From an uncultured Erysipelotrichaceae bacterium (GTDB lineage Bacteria > Bacillota_I > Bacilli_A > RFN20 > CAG-288), in the NCBI GenBank assembly GCA_902771745.1, contig CACXYG010000038.1:1-9818 (forward strand): 9,818 bases of DNA. The letters are read 5' to 3'. How positions within the stretch are numbered: position 1 is the stretch's first letter; each line of letters begins with the position of its first letter. The notes under the pieces were generated by a model. That model was given only the letters and a program-made list of their open reading frames with translations, was not told where the DNA came from and searched no databases. Positions 1 through 6,109 of the stretch are shown one piece after another. The position numbers were made by a program, and so were the translations under genes.

Positions 1-257
1 GTGCGAAAGTCCGTTACAGGCAAAAGCTCTATATCCTTGACTTCAAGAGGGTATGTTCTTTTAGCTGCTTGGATGAAATCACGCCAGAGAGAAATCTTTC
101 CATTGCTGATCTCAAATAGAGAGACACCGTCGTAGGAGACAGAGCCGGCATAGTTGAACTGGTATTTATAGTACCATTCTACAGCGGTTTCATCCAGCAA
201 TCTCTTCACATCCCATGCACGGATCTCTCCTTCAAAGAAAAGAGGGATGTCGTCAAT
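1..257 (-). pseudogene. SnoaL/NTF2-like protein, fragment lacking its 5' end
   Basis: Read on the minus strand, this stretch is open with no stop. It gives a peptide with the hallmarks of a SnoaL-like (NTF2-fold) protein: a RAWDVKRLL segment, then AVEWYYKYQFNYAG, then YDGVSLFEISNGKISLWRDF. The pattern EWYY...DGVS.FE...GKI..WRDF fits the last strands of that small alpha/beta-barrel fold. The family covers ligand-binding proteins and small enzymes, so no function can be given. The C-terminus runs off the left edge. The N-terminal half is missing: upstream of about position 257 the DNA becomes the membrane gene on the other strand. No ATG, GTG or TTG suits a start in this frame; the only GTG lies inside a conserved segment. 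The family match is from memory of its sequence pattern. The exact edge of the fragment is uncertain by about 15 bases. Confidence 0.6.
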
Positions 258-1409
258 GAGAAGAGCCTTGAAGAAGCCAAAAAGGATTATTCCTTTGTCA
301 GAATCGCAGATATCATCATCGCCTTCTTAGCCTTGATAGCTGTTGGCAGCATCTTCTTCTTCCCATTCTATTACACCTCTTATGATATCGGCTTCAGTTT
401 GATTGACGCTTTAAATCCTGAATGTGATCAACTGATTGTTCTCCTATCCTTTGTCTTATACTTCATCATCTTCTTGTGGTTTACCTTATCCATCATTCAA
501 AACATGCAGAATTCCTTTACCGCTCCACAGAAGTTTATTAAAAATGTTAAGCATATTTTATACGCATCCTTAGCCATCACTTTATCTTTCTATATCTATG
601 GTGTCGTCTTAGGAAGATACTTCGAGGGCGAGTTTGCTGCCCCAGGTGTCTACTCCTCTAATGGTATTCCTTTCTTAGTAGCTTCTTTCTTTGTTGTATT
701 AGAAGCGATTCTCTCTGCTCGTTATGTCCAATCCCATGAAGACGAGGAGGCGCAGAAGTTCTCCTATTCTTCTAGAATCGTCGTTCTGATCTTCACCTTT
801 ATCTTAGATGCCTTAGCTGTCATCACCGCTCTTACCAACATCTTGACCATCTCTGTTACTCAGGCCGGTATGAAGATCACCACAACCGTCATCGGTTATG
901 AATTACTCACTCAGTATCAGGAAATGGGCACTGGCTTCCAGATGCTCGCCTTCTTGATCTTCGCTTCCTTAGTCACTGTCACTCTCTTCTTAATCTTAGA
1001 TTTAACTACTTTCTTCCGTCGTTCTCGTTCCTATTATAAGATTGCCTATATCGGCATCGTTGTTGACTACATGATCATCTTTGGCCTCTTCTTATTCGGT
1101 TTCTTCTATACCATGGCCCAGAAGATGAACATGGAAAACATCATCAGTTATCTCCAAGCACAGGGTGTCAGTGTCAACACGGCTACTGAATATAAAATCG
1201 AATCTTCTTCTGGTTCGATGATCTATTTTGCCCTTGCTACTTTAGCCATTGTCTGTCTTGTCATCTTAAGACCATTCTCTAATCATCTTGCTGAAGAAGC
1301 TGTCGATGTCAATGTTCGTGGTATTGAAAAGATGCACTTCCTGCTGGTAACACCGCTCCTACGGAAGAAGCAGAAGCGGAGGAAAATACAACGGAAGAAA
1401 ATCCTGTAG
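258..1409 (+). CDS. Multi-pass membrane half of a frameshifted AAA+ ATPase gene (5' end missing)
   Basis: The reading frame codes for about eight hydrophobic segments. The first is IADIIIAFLALIAVGSIFFF (about 303-362), preceded by a charged stretch EKSLEEAKKDY. Others lie near 430-500, 550-615, 665-725, 770-850, 940-1010, 1035-1115 and 1215-1275. Basic and acidic loops separate them, including a charged HEDEEAQK loop. The only available start codon is a TTG at 333, which would cut the first membrane segment in two. The natural start is therefore upstream and appears lost at the junction near 257. True coding in this frame probably ends near 1330. The last 25 codons to the TAG at 1407-1409 encode a Lys/Arg-rich tail that looks like a shadow of the acidic linker in the next frame. 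No known transporter or enzyme family is recognised. The role is inferred to be anchoring the ATPase in the membrane. Confidence 0.7.
   Translation, partial: EKSLEEAKKDYSFVRIADIIIAFLALIAVGSIFFFPFYYTSYDIGFSLIDALNPECDQLIVLLSFVLYFIIFLWFTLSIIQNMQNSFTAPQKFIKNVKHILYASLAITLSFYIYGVVLGRYFEGEFAAPGVYSSNGIPFLVASFFVVLEAILSARYVQSHEDEEAQKFSYSSRIVVLIFTFILDALAVITALTNILTISVTQAGMKITTTVIGYELLTQYQEMGTGFQMLAFLIFASLVTVTLFLILDLTTFFRRSRSYYKIAYIGIVVDYMIIFGLFLFGFFYTMAQKMNMENIISYLQAQGVSVNTATEYKIESSSGSMIYFALATLAIVCLVILRPFSNHLAEEAVDVNVRGIEKMHFLLVTPLLRKKQKRRKIQRKKIL
1327..1406 (+). other. Apparent -1 frameshift joining membrane and ATPase halves
   Basis: Upstream coding is in the frame of position 258; downstream coding is in the frame of position 1331. 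The downstream frame opens right after a TGA at 1325-1327 and has no ATG, GTG or TTG start until 1709. The upstream frame stops at 1407-1409. Loss of one base in the run of four A at 1327-1330, or next to it, would explain the break. Restoring one A gives Ile-Glu-Lys-Asp-Ala-Leu-Pro and a continuous protein. No textbook -1 slippery heptamer is in phase here, so an indel (real or from sequencing) is more likely than programmed slippage. Confidence 0.7.
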
Positions 1410-2653
1410 AAGAAGTTCAGCCGGATGAAGAAGAAGTTGTTGAAGAAAAACTTCCAGACTTTGATCCATGCCCAGCCTTCAGCGAATTAGACGAAGAAGA
1501 ATTAGCTAGACAAGAAGCCTTACATCCAGAAGAGAAAGAAGAAGTTCAGGAAGAAACCACTGAAGAAGTTCCTGTTGAAGAAGAACAAAAAGAAGAAGAA
1601 GTCAAACCAACAAGAGAAGTCTTTGAAAATCCTACTCTTCCTGCTGTCACCAAATTCATCATCGACTATGCCAGAGATAGCCGTTTACATCTTTCCTACA
1701 ACGCTGAGATGATTGCCACTTATATCGCGGGTCTTGGCGCTGCCAAACTCTCTATCTTACAAGGTATGTCCGGTACAGGTAAAACCTCTCTTCCAAAGAT
1801 CTTTACCGAAGCCTTACAGGGTGAATGTGATATCGTTGAAGTGGAATCTTCCTGGAAAGATAAAAACGAACTCATCGGTTACTACAATGAGTTCACCAAG
1901 CTCTTTACACCAAAGAAATTCACTCAGTCTTTATATCACGCCACCTTAAATAAAGAGACCATCACTCTCATCGTCTTAGATGAAATGAACCTCTCTCGTA
2001 TTGAATACTACTTCTCCGACTTCCTTTCCTTGATGGAAAACGAAGAAGACAAACGTACCTTCAAACTCGTCAATGTCCCACTCTCTTATGTCAAAGACGG
2101 TCAAAGACATGACTATCTCGGTTTAGAAAAAGGTCACACCTTACGTATTACGCCAAACATCTGGTTTATCGGTACTGCTAACAGAGATGAATCCACCTTT
2201 GAAATCTCTGACAAAGTCTACGACAGAGCCAATACCATCAACTTTGATAGCCGCGCTCCAAAAGCCATCCCACAGGGTGAACCATTAAAGCCAAAGTATC
2301 TCTCCTATGAAGCGTTCAGAACATTATTAGATGATGCTAAGAATAACTTCCGTTTCGACTTAGAAACCGTCAGTTATATCCCAAGAGTCGAAAAACTGCT
2401 TGAACCATATAACATCTCCTTTGGTAACCGTATTGCCAGACAGATGGAAGACTTCGTCAAAGTCTATTGTTCCTGCTTTGAAGATGGCGCTAGCCGCATC
2501 AATGAAGCGATGGAAGATATCTTATTAAGCAAGGTCGTTCACAAACTCGAATACAAATCTGTAGAAGACAAAGACGAATTAGCCGAAGAATTCGAAAAAC
2601 TCAACTTACATCGCTGTGCTAAGTTCATTTCCAGACTCAGCGAAGATAACTAA
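1331..2653 (+). CDS. McrB-like AAA+ ATPase domain with long acidic linker
   Basis: Codons 1331-1708 encode about 126 residues rich in Glu, with Pro, Val and Thr, which look like a disordered linker. The first ATG in frame is at 1709; counted from there the ATPase part is 314 residues. It shows Walker A GMSGTGKTS (residues 19-27), Walker B LIVLDEMNL (88-95, acidic pair D91/E92) followed by SRIEYYFSDFLSLME, sensor 1 FIGTANRDES (153-161), and a likely arginine finger in VYDRA. The DEMNL...YF.DFLS..E block is typical of the McrB/dynein-related AAA branch. The McrB GTP signature MNTADRS is not kept, so ATP is a fair guess for the nucleotide. The sequence just before 1709 (FENPTLPAVTKFIIDYARDS) looks like domain sequence, so the ATG at 1709 is probably not the true start. 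This is most likely the C-terminal half of the membrane gene upstream. It is followed after 5 bases by the DUF2357 gene. Confidence 0.85.
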   Translation, partial: DALPAGNTAPTEEAEAEENTTEENPVEEVQPDEEEVVEEKLPDFDPCPAFSELDEEELARQEALHPEEKEEVQEETTEEVPVEEEQKEEEVKPTREVFENPTLPAVTKFIIDYARDSRLHLSYNAEMIATYIAGLGAAKLSILQGMSGTGKTSLPKIFTEALQGECDIVEVESSWKDKNELIGYYNEFTKLFTPKKFTQSLYHATLNKETITLIVLDEMNLSRIEYYFSDFLSLMENEEDKRTFKLVNVPLSYVKDGQRHDYLGLEKGHTLRITPNIWFIGTANRDESTFEISDKVYDRANTINFDSRAPKAIPQGEPLKPKYLSYEAFRTLLDDAKNNFRFDLETVSYIPRVEKLLEPYNISFGNRIARQMEDFVKVYCSCFEDGASRINEAMEDILLSKVVHKLEYKSVEDKDELAEEFEKLNLHRCAKFISRLSEDN

Positions 2654-2658
2654 ATACT

Positions 2659-4119
2659 ATGAATCCAGAACAAGAAATACTGTCCTACCAGGATACCATC
2701 GACTTCATCAACGCCCATCCTACACTATCCTTGAATAGTTTCGAGGACAGTGTTTCTTATGGTCTCAATCTCTTCTCCACAGGTGCCGAATTTGATTTCG
2801 ACACCCTGGAGAAGAATTGTGACTTGATTCAAAAGAGTTTGCCAGCCTGTAAACGCATCTTCAAAAAGCCAATCATTCATTTGATCGAAGAAGAAAAAAT
2901 CGTTCCTGTAGAAGCCGCTGGCAGTATCAACAATAAGAGTGTCAATCACCTCTCTACCCATCCTGAACTATGGTCAAAAGTAGAGAAAAGTGGTCTTACT
3001 CCTAGAAAGTTGTTATCCAAGACATACGAAGATAATTACGCTATTTATGAAAACCTTGTATTTGTTTCGTATGTTGATAAAGTCTTATCATATTGTCGAA
3101 AGAATCTCTCCGCCTTACGCAACTTGATGTACGCGTCTAAAACCTTGAATATCAACCTTTTAGACAGAAACAATCATCGCAATTACTACAAGGCCTTAGG
3201 ACAACTTCAGATCGGATATATCCGCAACTATGATCAGTTCTCTATCCGCGCTGAGGAATGTATGGTCAAACTCGAAAGTATCATTTCCACTCTGACCAGC
3301 CGCTTAAGAAGACCTGTCTATGCCAAATGTCATAAATTACATAAGAAATTCACGCTTCATAAGACCAATATCTTAGGTATGCAGAAAGACTATCACAAAG
3401 TCTATTCCTCCTATCGAGCCTTATTTAAGAGCAAGAAAGAAGATATCATCGAGACCAAAGCCCACAAAGTCGAAGAAGGTTACTTCTCTTTTGTGGAAGC
3501 TTTGACCATGTTTGCAATTCTCAACTATGGCTTTAAACCAATAACTGATACCAGCGTTGAGTTCAATCATCTCTGTATCGCTTTTTCCTATAAAGATTTC
3601 AATTTGGAAGTCACCTCTTTAGAAGATAGAGGAATTCTTTTTACCTTCCATAAAGAAAAGGATTACACCATCCTTTTCAACATGGTAGGAGATAAACAGC
3701 TTGGCGAACAATATGACAAACAATATATGGTCGATGAAAGTGAAGATAATATGTTGATTTCCATCACCGATATCCAATCCTTTAGAAGAATTCAACAAGT
3801 CTTACTTGAAGGCATGATTTATTCCGATGAAATTCACGATACGTGTCCTTTCTGTGGAGAAAAGATGGAATATAATAAAAAGCTAAAGAAATTCATCTGT
3901 AAGTCTTGTCATGAAACCATTCAAGAAAAGAAATGCAACGAAAAAGATGCCCTCTACTATGAGACTGGAATCTATGGCTTTAAACCAAAACCATTCACAG
4001 GTGATAACGCCTATGAAGAGAAGCGTTATTATGAGTCTTTATACCGTTATAGAAACATTACCAAGATCAACAAAGAAGGTTTGTTCTGCTGTCCAAAGTG
4101 TTCTAAGGTACACGAATAA
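2659..4119 (+). CDS. DUF2357 (McrC N-terminal-like) protein with C-terminal zinc ribbon
   Basis: 486 residues. The N-terminal 150 fit the DUF2357 pattern found in McrC-type partners of McrB ATPases: PIIHLIEEEKIVPVEA (71-86), then NHLSTHPELW (96-105), then TPRKLLSKTYEDNYAIYENLVF (114-135), where the YEN is a family hallmark. The middle (about 180-290) is helical and basic. A C-terminal zinc ribbon is clear: C396-x2-C399 and C414-x2-C417. A further pair, C478-x2-C481, sits close to the end. I cannot find the PD-(D/E)xK nuclease signature that ends classical McrC, so cutting activity is doubtful or the core has diverged. The gene starts 5 bases after the ATPase stop with no Shine-Dalgarno sequence, which suggests translational coupling. 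By family knowledge it would bind the AAA+ ring and act as its effector or regulator. The target is unknown. Confidence 0.75.
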   Translation: MNPEQEILSYQDTIDFINAHPTLSLNSFEDSVSYGLNLFSTGAEFDFDTLEKNCDLIQKSLPACKRIFKKPIIHLIEEEKIVPVEAAGSINNKSVNHLSTHPELWSKVEKSGLTPRKLLSKTYEDNYAIYENLVFVSYVDKVLSYCRKNLSALRNLMYASKTLNINLLDRNNHRNYYKALGQLQIGYIRNYDQFSIRAEECMVKLESIISTLTSRLRRPVYAKCHKLHKKFTLHKTNILGMQKDYHKVYSSYRALFKSKKEDIIETKAHKVEEGYFSFVEALTMFAILNYGFKPITDTSVEFNHLCIAFSYKDFNLEVTSLEDRGILFTFHKEKDYTILFNMVGDKQLGEQYDKQYMVDESEDNMLISITDIQSFRRIQQVLLEGMIYSDEIHDTCPFCGEKMEYNKKLKKFICKSCHETIQEKKCNEKDALYYETGIYGFKPKPFTGDNAYEEKRYYESLYRYRNITKINKEGLFCCPKCSKVHE

Positions 4120-4153
4120 ATTGATATTTACTTACTTAATCTTTTCATTGTCA

Positions 4154-4297
4154 TTAGGGTTCAAAATATCGTAAAGTCGATAGCGGAACATCACTATGAT
4201 CAGCCACATCTTTCTAGGTTAAATGCAGACGTGTTCTCAATTCTTTTGCTTGTTTAGCAATCAGGTAGGACGCATATGCTGGTGTCTTAACACCCAA
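4154..4297 (-). pseudogene. Remnant of an XRE/HipB-type helix-turn-helix gene
   Basis: On the minus strand one frame reads KTPAYASYLIAKQAKELRTR, then LHLT-stop-KDVADHSDVPLSTLRYFE, then stops. This matches the start and helix-turn-helix of XRE-type antitoxin or phage-repressor proteins, whose consensus is LT(Q)xxVA..S.VPxSTLxxFE. The in-frame TAG sits exactly where the family has Gln, so a CAG-to-TAG change is likely. After FE the expected rest of the protein is absent. No ATG is present; a TTG at 4297 is the only start-like codon. It lies just downstream of the tRNA-Ser terminator on the same strand. I read it as a dead fragment of a toxin-antitoxin or prophage regulator. Confidence 0.5.
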
Positions 4298-4351
4298 TGT
4301 TCTTCAAAGGTAAAATCTTGCTCTTTTATAGAAAATAATATTTTAAGAATG

Positions 4352-4374
4352 AAAAACCCGGCATCGCTGCCGGG
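4352..4374 (-). terminator. Rho-independent terminator of tRNA-Ser
   Basis: On the minus strand a perfect 7-bp GC-rich stem (CCCGGCA/TGCCGGG, loop of 4) is followed by five T. It lies 13 bases beyond the tRNA CCA end. On the plus strand the same stem is followed by ATATTTTC, so it may also weakly stop transcripts arriving from the DUF2357 gene. Confidence 0.9.
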
Positions 4375-4386
4375 ATATTTTCTAAA

Positions 4387-4477
4387 TGGCGGAGCGAGAG
4401 AGATTTGAACTCTCGCACGGTTTTACCCGTCTATGAGCTTTCCAAGCCCACCTCTTCAGCCTCTTGAGTATCGCTCC
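4387..4477 (-). tRNA. tRNA-Ser, anticodon GGA
   Basis: The minus strand folds as a class II tRNA of 91 nt. The acceptor stem is GGAGCGA/TCGCTCC with discriminator G and an encoded CCA at the 3' end. The D arm is CTC...GAG with AAGAGGCTGAA as loop. The anticodon stem is TGGGC/GCTCA (one G-T pair) with loop TTGGAAA. A long variable arm is present with stem ACGG/CCGT. The T arm is GAGAG/CTCTC with loop TTCAAAT. Anticodon GGA reads UCC and UCU. The long variable arm confirms the serine class. Confidence 0.95.
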
Positions 4478-4530
4478 ACTGAATAAAGATAAGTTTTACT
4501 TAGCTTGCCACTCACAAAGTAGCATAAACT

Positions 4531-4558
4531 ATTTTATCGGAAAACTTTCGCAAGTCAA
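4531..4558 (-). promoter_or_regulatory. Sigma-A-type promoter of tRNA-Ser
   Basis: On the minus strand TTGACT (4558-4553) and TAAAAT (4536-4531) are separated by 16 bases. This predicts transcription starting near 4524, leaving a leader of about 47 nt before the mature tRNA 5' end. The core is the best -35/-10 match in the window, as expected for a stable-RNA gene. Confidence 0.7.
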
Positions 4559-4597
4559 GGAAAATTTATAGAAAAGAAAGAATTAATTTCAGACTAA

Positions 4598-4606
4598 TGA
4601 TATAAT
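4598..4606 (+). promoter_or_regulatory. Extended -10 promoter of the rluA-type gene
   Basis: TGATATAAT is a perfect extended -10 (TGn plus TATAAT). No good -35 stands at the right distance, which is tolerated with an extended -10. The -10 ends only 7 bases before the ATG at 4614, so transcription should start at or next to the start codon. This promoter and the tRNA promoter diverge from the same 136-bp gap. Confidence 0.65.
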
Positions 4607-4613
4607 TCTTATT

Positions 4614-5588
4614 ATGAAATATATAATTACAGAAAACGAAGCCAATCAAAGAATCGACAAATTCTTAAAAAGGATGCTCAAGGACGCTCCTGTTTCTTTC
4701 ATTTACAAGATGTTCCGTCAAAAAGACGTCAAGGTCAATGGCAAAAAAGCTGCCATTGATTACATCACCAAGGAGGGTGATGAAATCAACATCTATATCA
4801 AACCTCAGTTGTTAGAAGAGTTCCATAAAGAAGCTCTTTTAAGACCCGTCAAGGCGGATTTTGAAATCATCTATGAAGATGAGAATATCTTAGTAATCAA
4901 CAAACCCAAAGGTTTACTTGTCCATGGTGATCAAGGTGAAAAGAGAATCACCTTACAGAACATGGTTTTAAACTACCTCAAAGAGAAGAGAGAATGGGAT
5001 CCAAATTCCTTAGACGGATTTATTCCTTCCCCTGCTCATCGACTAGATAGAAACACCACTGGTATTGTCATATTCGGTAAGAACCTTCCTACCTTACAGG
5101 AATTATTAGAACTCTTCCGTACGAGAGATCAGATTGAAAAGAAATACACTTTGCTTGTCAGAGGTAACATCACCAATGATGGTCAGATCAGTTATTCTTT
5201 ATTAAAAGATCCAGATAAGAAAATGGTCAAAGTCGTACCAGAGAGCAAAGGCGGTAAATCCGCTTTGACGCTCTATAAGAGAATCAAGAACTACGCCTTT
5301 GGCTATTCTCTAGTCGAAGCCGAATTGATGACCGGCAGAACCCATCAGTTGAGAGTTCATTTTGCTGCCATCGGTCATCCGATTGTCGGCGATAGCAAAT
5401 ACGGAGACTTCAAAGTCAACGAAGTCTTTGAGAATATGTATGGCCTGAAAAATCAGTTCTTACACGCCTCCTACTTCAAGTTCAAGGAGATTCCTGGTAA
5501 GCTCGCTTACCTCTCCGGAAAAGAATTCAGAGCACCATTGCCGGAAAAAGAACAGAAGATCCTCGACTCCATTGCTAGAATCAATTAA
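4614..5588 (+). CDS. RluA-family 23S rRNA pseudouridine synthase (RluC/RluD-like)
   Basis: 324 residues, normal for the family. An N-terminal S4 RNA-binding domain (about 1-65: NQRIDKFLKRML...SFIYKMFRQKDVKVNGKK) is followed by the catalytic domain from about residue 85. Visible motifs are INKPKGLLVH (95-104), HRLDRNTTG (142-150) with the catalytic Asp145, GRTHQLRVH (241-249) and GDSKYGD (259-265). These define RluA-type enzymes, which turn specific uridines into pseudouridine in large-subunit rRNA. The presence of S4 favours RluC/RluD-like over RluA itself; the exact sites modified cannot be told from sequence. The start fixes the S4 domain at its usual position (MKYIITENEANQRID), yet no Shine-Dalgarno precedes it. 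It heads an operon with the next gene 3 bases downstream. Confidence 0.93.
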   Translation: MKYIITENEANQRIDKFLKRMLKDAPVSFIYKMFRQKDVKVNGKKAAIDYITKEGDEINIYIKPQLLEEFHKEALLRPVKADFEIIYEDENILVINKPKGLLVHGDQGEKRITLQNMVLNYLKEKREWDPNSLDGFIPSPAHRLDRNTTGIVIFGKNLPTLQELLELFRTRDQIEKKYTLLVRGNITNDGQISYSLLKDPDKKMVKVVPESKGGKSALTLYKRIKNYAFGYSLVEAELMTGRTHQLRVHFAAIGHPIVGDSKYGDFKVNEVFENMYGLKNQFLHASYFKFKEIPGKLAYLSGKEFRAPLPEKEQKILDSIARIN

Positions 5589-5591
5589 CAC

Positions 5592-6104
5592 ATGACCCTA
5601 TCCCTGGTATTGATATTGCTGATACCGCTATTCGTCATACCCGTGGTCCTCTTGCCACAGAACAAAATGAGATTCTATACCATCTGTGCAGCAGCCGGAA
5701 CCACTCAGGCTTTTGTGTTGTTTCTTTTAGATGGCGTCATTCCTGCCTGGAATCTATCGCAGAATATCGGTAAGATCTTCTTTCCGATGTTCTCTTTTAT
5801 CGTCAATCGCAACAATCTCGCCTTAGAAGAGATGTATCATCTTTCCTTCTTCTTCACGATTTTATTCTTCTATGGCATTTTCTATGTGGCCACCTACTTA
5901 TTGATGAAGAAGTTTCATATTGGCACTAACCCGAATATCCGGAAACCATCGAGTATCATTCAGAATATCTTAGATATCTTCATCTTCTTATTCTGTACCT
6001 ATGGTATGCTTTCCCTCTTCTTGATAGAGATCAGAGAGATTCTTCCTTTAGGAGATGGTATTTTAGGTTGGCTATTCAACATAATTTACGAGATCAAGGC
6101 ATAG
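5592..6104 (+). CDS. Small four-TM membrane protein of unknown function
   Basis: 170 residues, strongly hydrophobic. Likely membrane segments are 3-21, 30-50, 84-106 and 122-147, with a possible short re-entrant stretch around 60-70. A basic loop with KKFHIGTNPNIRKPSS separates the last two. No signal-peptide cleavage site and no known motif is recognised. The ATG lies 3 bases after the rluA stop and has no ribosome-binding site, so translation is probably coupled. The following gene starts 5 bases after its stop. Tight packing with the next two genes suggests the three work together, probably at the membrane. That is inferred from layout only. Confidence 0.8.
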   Translation: MTLSLVLILLIPLFVIPVVLLPQNKMRFYTICAAAGTTQAFVLFLLDGVIPAWNLSQNIGKIFFPMFSFIVNRNNLALEEMYHLSFFFTILFFYGIFYVATYLLMKKFHIGTNPNIRKPSSIIQNILDIFIFLFCTYGMLSLFLIEIREILPLGDGILGWLFNIIYEIKA

Positions 6105-6109
6105 AGCAT

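Noticed and set aside
1320..1345. Programmed -1 ribosomal frameshift signal
   Set aside because: No in-phase X-XXY-YYZ heptamer and no obvious downstream pseudoknot; a one-base indel in the A-run is simpler.
333..1409. Stand-alone 358-residue membrane protein starting at TTG 333
   Set aside because: The start falls inside the first hydrophobic segment, and coding continues upstream without a stop. The last 25 residues are a basic shadow of the acidic linker in the next frame.
1331..1708. GAA-rich linker DNA as a tandem repeat or CRISPR-like array
   Set aside because: Repeats such as GAAGAAGTTCAG recur only twice and irregularly; this is low-complexity coding sequence for Glu-rich protein.
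4132..4209. Minus-strand 25-codon frame beginning ATG at 4209 and ending DILNPNDNEKIK
   Set aside because: Too short, not recognised, overlaps the helix-turn-helix remnant in another frame and has no clear ribosome-binding site.
4223..4408. Plus-strand 61-codon frame over the terminator and the tRNA end
   Set aside because: Cys/Ser-rich shadow that runs through the terminator hairpin and into the tRNA; no protein-like pattern.
6068..6109. TTG at 6068 as start of the 358-residue membrane protein
   Set aside because: It would overlap the upstream gene by 37 bases; the ATG at 6110 fits the operon spacing better.
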